DNA of 64,000 nucleotides, from NCBI RefSeq assembly GCF_030272615.1, contig NC_081413.1:337029302-337093301 (forward strand), written 5' to 3'. Source of the stretch: Cryptomeria japonica. Its lineage: Eukaryota; Streptophyta; Pinopsida; Cupressales; Cupressaceae. Below the pieces are notes generated by a model. That model did no database searches and was not told where the DNA came from. It was given only the letters and a program-made list of their open reading frames with translations. Below are positions 34,296 to 45,984 of this stretch, one piece after another (the stretch's first letter is position 1; each line of letters starts with the position of its first letter). A program made the position numbers and the translations under genes.

Positions 34296-34807
34296 CTGAA
34301 AAATAGGTGTGAAGAATCCTCCTCCCCATTACCACACAAAACACAGATGGAAGGCCCAAGAAACCCACGCTTGCGATAATTGTCCCAGGTTAGATATCTA
34401 TTCAAAGCCAAAGTCCAAGCAAAACAGTTACACTTCGGCCAAGAGAAATTATTCCACACATATTTCCACCAGTACACCTCCCTCCCCTCCAATCTACGGG
34501 ACAACAACTCCTAGTACCCACTAGCCACAATAATAACGCCCTTAGAATTCGGGGACCAAGCAAGTCTATCCCTATCCTTAAGGGTACTACAGTGTCTACT
34601 CGCCAAAATGCCATGCAGCTCAGCACAATCTTCATCCATACCAACAACCGTCCATTCATTAGGAACCTTCCACCGCTCCATCTCCAATTGTCCACACCTA
34701 TAAATAGCCTTAAAGTCGCTCACTCTAGAGCACCCTGCCTCCAGGAACCTCTGGCAAAGATTCCCAAGGTTAGGAAACTGATCAATGATGGGGGGTAACC
34801 ATCCCAA
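34271..34807 (-). pseudogene. LINE ORF2 post-RT and zf-RVT region
   Basis: Frame 34807-34511 gives a post-RT stretch (WLPPIIDQFPNLGNLCQRFL). A stop follows, then 34507-34271 with the zf-RVT pattern KCNCFAWTLALNRYLTWDNY, CVLCGNGEEDSSHLFFRCPF. The C-x2-C ... H-x4-C spacing is intact. This zinc-binding region is typical of plant L1 ORF2 proteins between RT and RNase H. Confidence 0.85.
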
Positions 34808-35636
34808 GAGTCTAACCAGAAAAGCACCTCTTCCCCCCTCTTACATATCCAAAAAAGTCCTTGCTTTATAAGTGTAGCCCCTTTCTTGAGAGTACTCCAA
34901 ATCGCTGAGCCTTTTCTCGCAAGCGGATATCTTGGGATTTCCTCCTTCGGGATCCTCTGCATATACTTGTAAGACAAAATCCTAGCCTAGCCTCGATCTT
35001 GTTCAACACACAACCAAATAGGACCCATAAGCTGCTCATTCATCTCCCTAGCAAAAAGAGAAGGAATACAAACAAGAACTTGATTCTCCTCTTTCGATTC
35101 CCCATAAGTATCCTCACTAAAAAGGGACCGGAAATGCAGCAAAGACTCCCTAGAAATCTCCTGCAAGGATAAACATTGCTCACCTCTATCATTAACCATA
35201 ATAGGAATGGAATTGCCATGTCTTCTTGCTTTCACTGAATTGAAGAAGAACGTAGTATTCTTATCTCCCGCTTGAAGCCAATCAATATGAGCTCTCTGTT
35301 TTCAGTAGATTTCCTCCCTAATCTCCCACTCCTCTAAAGCCTTGACTGCACTGTCTTCCTCCCTAAGCAAGGCTTCTGATAAAACATGCTCTCTTATTTC
35401 TCTGGTAATGCCATTCAACTCTAATTGAGCAACTATCTTAGCATGAAAAATATTACCGAAATATTGACGATTCCACCGTTTAAGCTGAAACTTAACAAAT
35501 TGCAACTACTTGGCAAAAGTGTACATAATAGTGCCCAAGGCTGGCCTCCCTTTCCTCCACCACTTTGCAACATGATCCTGCAAAGAAGGATCCTATAACC
35601 ACATAAGATAGAATTTGAATGAAGGAGTGCAAGCAA
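34720..35636 (-). pseudogene. LINE ORF2 linker with deleted RT core
   Basis: Frame 35505-34720 reads the pre-RT linker (FQLKRWNRQYFGNIFHAKI, MKARRHGNSIPIMVNDRG, REMNEQLMGPI) and then, at about 34980, jumps straight to post-RT sequence (YMQRIPKEEIPRYPLARKGS, then FWICKRGEEVLFWLDSWDG). The motifs expected between them (PGPDGF, A, B, C) are absent. The register is kept across the join, apart from a stop just left of 34987. The deleted part is roughly 1.4 kb by comparison with the LINE at 52008. Confidence 0.85.
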
Positions 35637-35639
35637 ACC

Positions 35640-36353
35640 AAGCAGAAGAAGACACTAACTTAATGGGCCAGTGGTCCGAACCTCTCCAGTCTAAAATCCC
35701 AAAGCACGTGGACCACCCCCACCAACCCAAAAACTAGAAACTAGAAAGCGATCCAGCCTCTCCGCAATCCAATACTCCCCTACCCTCCTGTTGTTCCAAG
35801 TGAATAGGCCATTACCAGGTTTAATGTCAACAAGATGCAAGGTTGATATACTATCCCGAAGAAGAAAGGAAGAAGGTTCCAATCGCATAACACCACCCTT
35901 CTTCTCACTCAACTCGAAGATGGCATTGAAATCACCCACCATAATCCATGGATGAAAAGGGAACAATCCTCGCATAAAAGAAATATGAGACCACAAATTA
36001 TGTTTGCCCTAAAGATCAATGGGTGCATAAATGTTAGTAAATAAGATATATTCCCCAGTCTCAAGACTAGAAGCAACCCTGGATAAAGAAGATCTGGAAG
36101 CAACCCACCATATGGGATGAATCCTCAAGGGGTTCCAAAGACAAGCCACCCCTCCAGAGGAGCCAAATGCCCCAGTACACTGACACTCGCCTCTCCCCCA
36201 TAGCTTTGATGTCAGACCCAACATACTTTTCACAGATAATTTAGTTTCCTGCAAGAAAAAGACATCGGGAGAATGACTCCTTATCAACTCCTGAACAACT
36301 TTTTGTCTAGGGCCACTGTTCAAGCCCCTCACATACCATGATAGCACAATCAT
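35640..36353 (-). pseudogene. LINE ORF2 AP endonuclease domain
   Basis: In one frame, with a stop at about 36009: LSWYVRGLNSGPRQKVVQEL (usual WNVRGLN), VFFLQETKLS with the catalytic glutamate, then after the stop HPWIMVGDFNAIFEL with the DFN motif, LDRFLVSSFW with the usual R-LDR signature. The endonuclease nicks target DNA to prime reverse transcription. The W-N to W-Y change and the stop show decay. Confidence 0.88.
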
Positions 36354-37824
36354 TTCGGGCGATTGGAAAAATGAGAATCCAGAGTCTTTACTAACCCCGA
36401 CTCAACCAAATTCTCCCCCATCAATTTAATCTTATCCAAGTCCTTCTTTCTGCCAACCTTCAAAATCTTCTCCGTTGCTCCTTTTTTAATGTCTTTCTGA
36501 TGAAGCCCTAGATGTAAGGAGATCTTATTACTTTTGACCCCAACAGATTCCAATTTTTGTGTTGTAGGAGAAACATCCCCCCCAACCAACTTCACTTCAG
36601 CACTAGAAATGGGTCCCAATTGAGCCACTACTAGTTGATCCATCTCCATTTGCTGACTCCCAACCACCTGCTGAACCTGGGTAGAATCCCAATTCACACT
36701 ATCAAGAACCAACCCTGATGCACTTTGATCCAGAGGAATTAATCCCGGATTCACCTTCTGCTGGCTAAGGTCATCCAAGGCTTCAAATTTGTTAAAGGTA
36801 TCCTCCTCTTGTCTCTCCTGCAAAGACCTCTTTTGTCCTCGATTCCTGTTCTTTGTTTTAACTGGGAGAATACCATCAGCACCCACCACCTCATTAGACA
36901 TGGCGGCTTTTCCTTTATTAGCCCCATCTAGGTTATGGGAAGGCTATTGAGGTTGACGCACAACCGATTTATACCTAGGGCACTTGCACTGCAAATGACC
37001 ATACTCATGACATAGACGACACCGAAATGGTAAAGTCTCATAATCTGGCAAAGGCTTACTAAGATCAATTTCAACATAGATATGAGCGAAAGTCATTACC
37101 TTTCTCCCCAAGGTTTGCATTGAAGATCCAACCGGCTTCCCAAGCAATGAAGCGAGCATCCGCAACACATCCTCTTGACAACATTCCACCAGAAAACGCG
37201 GTAAACAAACCCACACTAGAACCCTATTCAGGATCTCCTTCGAAGGGTTAAACACCGCATGCCAAGGTTTGATGAACAACCCCACCTGGTTATAAAAATG
37301 CGGGCCTCCTTCAAAGACCCTATTGTGATCCTCCATGCAATTGAATGTAACCATCAAGTAGTTATTTGCCAACAACATAATCTCAATTTCCTCTTCCGAT
37401 GCCCAAATCCTCTAAGCCCAATTCTCCAGAAATTGTAGAGAAAGCCTCATCCCCAAAAATTTGTAGTAATGCGAATGCTTTGAAAAATATTCCACATCCT
37501 CGGCAATCATCTTTGGCAGAATTACCAGTTTCGGCTCTCCTTGCATCTCTCAAGATAGTCATTAACCTTCAAAATCCAGGATCCATTGGACCCACCAGCA
37601 CCAGCAGCCCCCGATTCAGGAGCAAAGAGATTATTATCAAAAGTCTTAACACCATGATTCAGAGAATGTGAACCCATGGCTGCGTGAAAATCCAGGTCAG
37701 GAGAATCCCCTGAGGCTTCCTCTCGAGAACTAGCCATCCCGCCCAACCTCAAAACCCACCCAACTGGAAAAAGAGGAAGAGCAAGCCCAAATCCCCGAAG
37801 AAGCCCGCTACACTCTCCACTCAA
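36350..37824 (-). pseudogene. LINE ORF1 (DUF4283 and zinc knuckle)
   Basis: The start ATG-containing frame at 37824 runs to 37522, then the frame shifts to 37378-36944, which holds the DUF4283-like region (GGPHFYNQVGLFIKPWHAVF, NRVLVWVCLPRFLVEC, VYVEIDLSKPLP-like) and a knuckle CRLCHEYGHLQCKC. After a stop, 36901-36350 is the polar C-terminal linker with basic clusters (KTKNRNRGQKRS). ORF1 protein coats LINE RNA. The frameshift and stop disable it. ORF1 ends about where ORF2 starts (36353), a tight overlap. Confidence 0.85.
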
Positions 37825-38119
37825 AATCCATCGGGACCAGAACTTGAGCTAAACCCCACCTCTCCCCACTGATACCACACAACATAGCTGCAAACACCCA
37901 TGCCAACACACCCACCACTCAACCCCCACCGTTAAATCGCCACCAACCCCAGACGCACCTGCACCGAACGTCGCCCCTCCCTACAGAACCAACAACTTCC
38001 CTCCCCCCTACGCACAACCATCACACCCGTTCATGAGCTAGAGCTTGGATGCCCTAGCTCGATACCTACTAAGCCCACAAACACCATCTGCTCACTGATA
38101 TCATATTATTTGGAAAAGA
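37825..38119 (-). other. LINE 5' UTR-like G-rich (minus) region
   Basis: C-rich on plus, GC-rich compared with its surroundings. It lies between the ORF1 start and the target duplication, which fits an L1 5' UTR with an internal promoter. No specific promoter motif is recognised. Confidence 0.55.
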
Positions 38120-38400
38120 AGTCATTGTACTCATTAATTGCCATCAATTGATAGTATATTTAGTCATTTTTATTCACCGATTTATGTCCATTGGTAGTAT
38201 ATTTAGTCATTTTTATTCACCGATTTCTGTCCATTGGTAGTATATTTAATCATTTGTATTAACTAATTTCCACCCATTTGTAATATATTCAGTCATTTGT
38301 ATTAACTAATTTTCGTCCATTGGTAGTATATTTAGTCATTTTAATCATTAGTGTACATTTAGTCATATTTAATTATTTCCAATATTTTGTTTATTACAAA
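38120..38400. repeat. Resumed subterminal array of the CACTA-like element
   Basis: Starts with the right target duplication (38120-38132). It continues ATTAATTGCCATC, as in the empty-site copy at 32527, then four to five repeats of GGTAGTATATTTAGTCATTT type. Confidence 0.85.
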
Positions 38401-41400
38401 ACACTCAACAAAGTAGAATAACAAACCAGCTTGACAAGAAATACCAATTAATTGTAATTATTTCCAATGTTTTGTATCTTACAAAATGATGTGGGAGTTT
38501 CTCTACAACCAAAAAAACATACCATGGATACAACATAATTATTATTGAATATTGGCACTAATTTCTTGAACACTACAACCTCATAGTTAAGTACATAAAT
38601 TGGCTCATACTATACATGTCCACTATGTTTAATGATGTAGCACAAAAGCTCCTTGATTTAACTACATGTTTTATGAAGACAACTAGAAGGAAATATTTAA
38701 TTTTGAACATGTTGGAGTTGTAATGTTTTCAGTATTTCATATCTGGAATGACCCCTTGTAGATGCAATTACCAAGCAATGTTTTTCAACCGAACAAGAAG
38801 CATCCCATATTCTTCATGTTTCTCCTATAGCCTGAAAGATAGAAAAGATTCAACCAAACAAGAAGCACCTCATATTCTTCATGTTTCTCTTGCAACCTAA
38901 GAGATAGAAAAGAAGTGTAAGGATATACTTGGTAATGAAGGAAAAATGAGAGCCAATGAACACTTCTAAAAAAAGAATTGAGTTTCCATCTTTCTAAATA
39001 CAAAATAGAATCTTCACTTTCAAAAGAATGCCAAATTTGGGTGAACTTAACTAGCAATTTTTGCCAGTGACCTAGAAGAATCATGCAAAATATAAGATGT
39101 AGGTGTTTTATTTTGTGATGATAACTTCAAGATGCAAATCAAATATCAATTCCCAATATGATCTTTCAAAATATGTATGGATCCCCAAAATGGTAACTCA
39201 AGATATGCAAGAGAGAATGTGAAACTCACATCATTTAAAACAAATATATAGTACATATATCAATTAAATTGACAATCCAAATAACAAGTCCAAAAGGAAC
39301 ATAAGCACATGGTAAGGTAAGAAAGGGGTCTTCATGAAATTGTTTCAGTCAAAGGGTTCTTACCGGCAATATGAGCAGAGATAACAGTATCACAAAGGCT
39401 AATATCACATTGTTACAGTCCAAATGACTATCTTGAAGAAAGATATTGAAGGCAATCAGTCCCAACCTCCTACAATGAAAGGATAAGTTGCATATCCAAG
39501 CAATAAAGAAAGAATAACCATCAAGTTCACTATACAAAGCAAATGAGAACAGTCTATTCAAGGGACAATATACAACATATTCTTTCATCAGACAGAGGTG
39601 CTCTTAAAGATCAATCACAGTCAAAATAATGTATTGGGATCTTGTAGTAGCAAGAGAACAATCACGAATCCATGAGAGAATGATCAACACATGAGATTCC
39701 TCTTCACGATTATAAAGACAAGATCATGATAAAGAGAATATGTCTACAATAACATAGATCAGTCAAAGGCAACATGAAACAATAATTAGAGATTAGACTC
39801 TCATTCTTAAGATCTAGTCTCACAAAAGGGTAGCAATACTATGTTACAGTCGATCACGACTGTTCCAAAAATGATAGAAACAACTAATGAAGGTTTAAAC
39901 CTTCATCAAAGTGCAAAAAATTCCCAAGGATAGTATGAGCAGGACAAATATGGACTAATATGGAAGGCTCAGTATTAAAAGAGCAGGACAAATATGGACT
40001 ATTATCCAGATAATTTTAAACTTTTAAGGGTGTGTTGGGCTAGAAAAGAGTTAAAAACCTTAGGAGAATGAACTTAAATTATTAATCCAAACTTCAAACT
40101 CAATCTTTTCTCCCCATTCAACAGTTTATGTTCCCTCTAGTCTTTTGAAATTTGTAGAGAAGAAATACTAAAACATAGTACCAATCATGGAAATCAGAGA
40201 TTGAAGGAAACAAAAGAGGTTTTGAGGATATACATGATGTGAGCATCTAAACTCCCTTTTTTCTAAACCAATGAGATCCCTTTTAGTGTTTGGCACAAAC
40301 CAAATGATAAACTTGCTGACAGTTGGTATTTGCACACATTACTTCCTTGCTTGGCACGACCAAACCCTTGCACTAGAAACACTCCACCTGCACATAATTC
40401 AGTCAAAGTCCATAAATATAATAATAAAAAAATATATAGAATAATACTAAGATACTTTAGTGCCCTCATTCTTGCCTATTATTACCAAACTGGAACATGC
40501 CAGATATTACCATGAGAATAAGACCACTGTTGACATACCACTTGAAGCACAATAGTAGATTCTAAATCAAACAAAAAGGGATGAGACATGCGTGGAACCA
40601 AACTTATACTAGGATGTCCAGTGAGATTATATAACTGCATTGTAGGATCTCAATTGATAAGTACTGAATAAAGCATTTAGACATCTTGCTCTATACAAGC
40701 AACAAAACAAGTAACAAATAGAACTAAATGTTGATTATGCTCAAGGAATAGAGAATAATAACTAAATGAGTACAATAAAACCAGAGGAAAGATAATGAGA
40801 TCTCCCTGTAATCTTTTGAATAAGCTTTGAAATGATAAAACAAAAAATGTGAATTTAATCTATTTTCAAGCACACATAGATGAAGAATGACAGTAAATTT
40901 AATTTGATTTAACATACTTTGAGAAGCTTATCCAATATTGCATTCATTTATTTGAGTTGACTGCATGTGCGAGTTCTATTTTGTATACATTAAACTTGCA
41001 TCACTATTAGTTGAACTCCAAGCTTCATAGAAAGCATCAGGAATCCTTACAGTAAAATAAATGAAAAGCAGTTAGAAACAAGTGCTTTTAGCAGACTAAT
41101 GCACATTGAGACAAAAAAATACACATTTATGGAAATGCCCAAACTTCAAAGAATTATACAGAATTGAGAATAGCTGTTAGATTATTATGGGTGGCTCAGC
41201 TGGTGTTCTAGTGCTAATGTAGTAAAATCAGATGTTATTTTGCGATTGTTCTCCTTCATCTGGGTGCAGATTTTGTGAATATTATTAGTGTGTAAAGCAG
41301 CTAATGATAGGCACTGGTTTAGGTTATCTTTTAGGCGCCATTTTGATTTCATTTTTTGCTTTAATCTGGGCATTGTAATTTAATTTTTATTGGGTTTATT

Positions 41401-42783
41401 TGAGATGAAGATATCTAAAAACAAAGCATTGTTTTCAGTTCACCCAAGTTGGGAGATCTATTTAGGACGTGGGGCACCTGACACCCATGTTGTAATACAC
41501 ACAAAAATCAGAATAATAAAATATTATAGACAACAAGTGAGATACTCAAATCTCAATTTTTATATGTTTTTTTGGTACTTTCAGAAGCTTGTGTGTGCAG
41601 CTTATTGCCTGAAAATTGCAGGTTTTTGATTAAATTTTAACTTTGACAATTTATTTCAAACCCTAGAATGCAGAATCTGCATACCGTGTGCCAAATTTTA
41701 ACAATAGCAACCAAGTAAAACATAGGAAAATATAATGCATCCTATGTTTAAACAACATAGGAAAAGTTCTAGTTAATAAATCACATAAAGAACATCAGAA
41801 CCATAAATAACAACTGGACAAAAAGACAATCTTGACAGAACTGTACGCATTTCACAATACAAATGTAAATACCTAGCTTCCAATGAAATTATAAAGTTGG
41901 AATTTGACCACATATATCAGAGCCATGGAAATCCTTGTTATAATAAGTCTTCACCACCATGTCAATGTGAGAAAATCCAACACTAAACATAAATCTTTGA
42001 AAACATACCCTTACTCAAAAACATGCTTTAGCTATCATTGTCTCAACCTTCAAGTGCAAATTTGATTGAGTAATCAGAATCCTCATTTTTTTGTAGAACT
42101 AGGTTATGAATAATGAGCTTGACACCCAGCAGGTTCACCCATTTTTCGAGTAAAGATCAAGAATAAAACCTTGATGAAAATATTGTCTATGAGATTCATG
42201 CCTTTGGTATTACTTATATATATGAGTTGTCTCAAGTAAAATGCCTTGCAAAAAATTAATATTGCTTCATTCCTAGGGATTTACAAAAGTGAGAAATCCA
42301 AAAAAAACTTATAACTAAAGTTGCCTTCAAGAAGTAAGTATGATGTAGAGGAGATATACCTTGGATCTACAATTTACACATAAATTTACATTGAAGCAAA
42401 AAAAGAATTGTGTATAGGGATTTGCCTTGGGTCAAACGATAGTTTAGATTTAACCTTGAATTGAATAATTTAAAACCTTGAATTGAATAATTAAAATACC
42501 AAAGTAAATGTGAGGAGATATACCATGGGATTCCATGCCATGGTCTCCCTTCACAATATATCTAAAAAGACATGGATATCATTGTGTTACAATGGGGCTT
42601 GAAACCAAACCTCGTGATGATGTGGAAAAGATAAAGTGGTTTAACATTGAATTTGTCACTACACCAAATTTGGTAAGAAGGATAAGTTAAGAGGGCACCA
42701 GTTGGAGAATGAACTCATAGGGTTGAGTCCAACCAACTTTGACACTATAGAAGACTATAAAATGATCTAGTCCATCTACTAAT
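38401..42783. other. AT-rich interior, no gene recognised
   Basis: Only short open frames are present and none resembles a known protein. 38786-38915 is a tandem duplication (period 65 bp). A short repeat of GAGCAGGACAAATATGGACT occurs near 39940-39990. It may be interior of the CACTA-like element or captured non-coding DNA. Confidence 0.45.
38786..38915. repeat. Tandem duplication, 2 x 65 bp
   Basis: CAACCGAACAAGAAGCATCC at 38786 and CAACCAAACAAGAAGCACCT at 38851 begin two similar units ending GATAGAAAAGA. Confidence 0.85.
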
Positions 42784-42961
42784 GGATCTAGTCTTTGTCA
42801 CTACCTCAAAGACTAGATCTGAGTGAGATCTTCGCTCAGATCTAGTCTTTACAGGCACTAGTGCATACCTTTTTCATCAGGCACTAGTGAGAATGATTTG
42901 GCACCAAAGGCCAAATCATTCTCACTCGTTCCCTTAGTGGATTTTGGAACGAGTGAGAATG
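42784..42961. repeat. Chain of interlocking perfect hairpins
   Basis: Four perfect inverted repeats share arms: 42785-42797 with 42807-42819 (13 bp); 42808-42823 with 42835-42850 (16 bp, loop 11); 42886-42902 with 42910-42926 (17 bp, loop 7); 42917-42932 with 42946-42961 (16 bp, loop 13). Neighbouring hairpins compete for the same arm, so alternative folds are built in. AGGCACTAGTG is repeated at 42853 and 42879. No coding sequence is present. It may be a fold-back element relic. Confidence 0.92.
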
Positions 42962-44138
42962 CTTTTCGCCTTGATCTGCTTCCATCCATAAAGATGTAAC
43001 CGGTGATGAAAATTTAAGAATCTGCAATTGTTTTGATCCTTTTGAAGCATGAGGTCATTTTTCAGCTCCTCTTGATTGTGTGGAGCAGAATCATCAATGA
43101 GAGGCGGGATATACCTTGTGCCACTTTTATTTCAATTTAGGACCTGTTGTTGTGTTAAAGGGATCTCCTTGCAACTCCTTTAAAATTTCTCAAAGAGGGG
43201 AGCCACTTTTATTTCAATTTGAGAGCTAAAGTGCATTTCTTGTCTATGTTCAACACAATCAATTTCAGGAAGTCATGTCTTCTTATTGGATGACTTCAGC
43301 TACCATTTAACTTGACAACCTTTCATCCATGTCCTATAATTGTTTCTTTGGGGAGACACTAAATTTGATAATGATTTATATTAAGCTTCCTTTCTAGAGG
43401 TCCAACCCTCGAGGGACTATTTGTACTTGGCTTTTATGCTTCAAGTTTTAGAGATTTTATAGCATCCCATTATATTGTTTACACTCAAATACCTAGTTTC
43501 TTTTCATAATTTAGGACCCTTTATCTTATAATTTCTCTATTTAAAATGAATGCACTCTTTGAGTCTCATTAACCTACTTTTGCTTATTTGTAGATATTGA
43601 TATGATTTATTTCTTTCCTTATTGTTGAGCTGTTTTATTAACTAGGATTCTTTTATCCTAGAACTTCTTTATTTCGAGTGAATGTGATCCGAGTCCCATT
43701 CACCTACTTTTGGCTATTTATTTATTTCTAAGTAGTAAGAGATATTGTGTAAAGATGCCTACGTATCTCATTTCCTTTACAATTTTAGCATCAAACTCCA
43801 ATATGCATCAATTTCAAATTTTTTGGCATTGACCAATTTATTGCTCTTCCCTACTTCCCATAGTTTTCTTCTTTGCCAACCAATGTTTCAAATGCTATAT
43901 CACAATTCTCAATGTAGGGTTGAACTTGCAAAATAGTTGTAATCTCAAAAACAATGAACACACTGTAAGGTCCCTTGGCAAATAAATTATCAGATCTAAA
44001 ACTTTTCAACTCTATCAAATAAAAACTTTTCTTACAACTAAAATTATATCAAACACTGCCAAGGAATAAGTTTGAATAATCACACCCAAATACAATAAAT
44101 CCATACAAACTGATATGTAAATGAATGTTCGGATTTGT
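42962..44138. other. Spacer, no gene seen
   Basis: No coding motif or repeat end. TTTGT at 44134-44138 is the likely left target copy of the solo LTR. Confidence 0.4.
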
Positions 44139-45324
44139 TGTAATGTTCCCTACTAGGTTTAGGCTTGTTTTAACCATAATTAATCTATTTCAATATACTT
44201 ATGACTTAAACTAAATTGATTAGAAGACAAATCTATCTTAACATGGATCAAATCTGTGATACTCCACAGTTCAATTAATTTATCAATTATTAATAAGTAA
44301 ATTGTCCATCTACCATATTAGATAATTAATTATATCATACTAGATAATTAATTTTATCATCCATAATTCTTAATGCAAGTGTCAGCCTTTGTTACTACTT
44401 CGGTTCTAAGGAAAAAAATGATGTCTATGTTATGAAAGCGCTTAGAGACCAAAATATAATCAAAGTTTGCAGATCCAAGCCCTTACCCTATCTTGGGATC
44501 ATTCCCTCAAAGTTTATGGGGCACTGATCCTTACCCTATCTTGGGAATCATCCTATTGATTGGATTAAGACTACCCCTCTTTGGAAACAATTCAGTCCCT
44601 TCTTCTTAGATACTGACAGAAATAACAAGAATTGGACTATAAGTATAGTAACTTCTCATGTATTATGTATATATATGAAATTAAGTATGATTGCCATACA
44701 TATTGTAGTCATATTAATATTACTATTAAATTATGCATAAGAACATTATCAGGCTTCATATATTAAGCATACATATTAAGCACATCCTCGTGCATACCAC
44801 CAAGAGCATGGATGTTACTGCCTGTAACTTAATAACAGTTCTGATCTAATCTAATTGAGGGTGATGTCACTAGATGATTTTGATTCCTTCCCTTTGTATC
44901 TCTCAATGTGAGGGAGAGGTCACACCTCTTCATCATGTATGCCCTTTGGCAAGAGACACACCCTTTACCATTAACACTCTTTGAAAGAGTGCAACTCTTC
45001 ATTATTTTTGCCCTTTGAAAGAGACACAACCTTCCATAATCAAATATGCACTTCTTATTTAAATCAGATATGCACTTCTCATTTAAATCAGATATGTACT
45101 TCTCATTTCCCAATTATCCCCCCTTCAAATGGGTTCTCTTCTCCCCTTTATACCTCATATTTGAGGGAGTTACAACTCATCATTTCATGCCTTTTGACCA
45201 TTCATTAACTCAATCATATTTAATTATATTATTTTATATTTTAATTTTAATTTTTATTCTTTTGTATTTTAATTTTATTATTATTATTTATTATTAAATC
45301 ATATTTTAAAGTGGGGACATTACA
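44139..45324. repeat. Solo LTR, 1186 bp
   Basis: Ends TGTAATGTTCCC and GGGGACATTACA are inverted repeats with one mismatch, with TG...CA. Flanks TTTGT (44134-44138) and TTTGC (45325-45329) look like a 5-bp target duplication with one change. No interior or second LTR adjoins it, so it probably arose by LTR-LTR recombination. 45044-45110 holds 2.8 units of a 24-bp repeat (ATATGCACTTCT...). Which strand it was transcribed from is not clear. Confidence 0.72.
45044..45110. repeat. 24-bp tandem repeat inside the solo LTR
   Basis: Units begin at 45044, 45068 and 45092 with ATATGCACTTCT or ATATGTACTTCT; the third is partial. Confidence 0.85.
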
Positions 45325-45872
45325 TTTGCAACATGTAGAAACAAATATTTTTACCATCATAAATTGATTTAATTTAGCAAATAACTTCTGCAATAAACTT
45401 TTCAAAACTGAGAGTAAAGATGGTGCCAGTAGGCATGACAAAACATCAATGTTTTCAGGAAAACTTCAACAATCTTACAACAACTATTTTGAATGATTAA
45501 ATATCAATTTTGAAAATAAAATAACAGCAACATATGGTCTCTATGTTGTTACAAAAGCTACATCAACTACAAATTTTAAAATACAAACTGAAAATAACTA
45601 TCTCCAAACTACTAGCAAACTCTTGCACCAAGAAAGCTTAAACCAAAACTCTTGCAAGCTTTCTCAAAGGCATAAATATGATTTTTGTAGCCTAAAGAAT
45701 GGTCACATCAGAAAATACATCTCTCATTAAAGTGAATACCATTCTTGGAAATATTTACCTCTTTTACCTTGAAATGGTAGAGACATTCCCTACAAGAATC
45801 AACACTAACTGCTCCAAACTATGCCTTTGTATGAAGGATGCTAGATGTAACTTCAGGTTCTAATCTTCATTA

Positions 45873-45984
45873 CTCTGATCTGGAAGACTACTATAACATG
45901 ATAGTTGGAATAAAATACACACATATTGCTCTGATCTGGAAGACTACTACAACATGATGATTGGAAGAAAATACACACATATCA
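45873..45984. repeat. Tandem duplication, 2 x 56 bp
   Basis: CTCTGATCTGGAAGACTACT starts both units (45873 and 45929), which end in AAAATACACACATAT. Confidence 0.85.

Larger units (their letters stand above)
33256..38119 (-). mobile_element. L1-type LINE lacking the RT core, inserted in the CACTA-like array
   Basis: It is bounded by a 13-bp target duplication. The poly(A) tail is a run of T at 33256-33267 on plus, preceded on minus by an AATAAA signal. ORF1, endonuclease, linker, zf-RVT and RNase H occur in order, but the RT palm is missing, leaving 4.86 kb instead of a usual 6 kb or more. A C-rich (plus) 5' UTR-like region fills 37830-38119, so the 5' end looks near full length. The empty site survives at 32514-32539. 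Confidence 0.92.
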
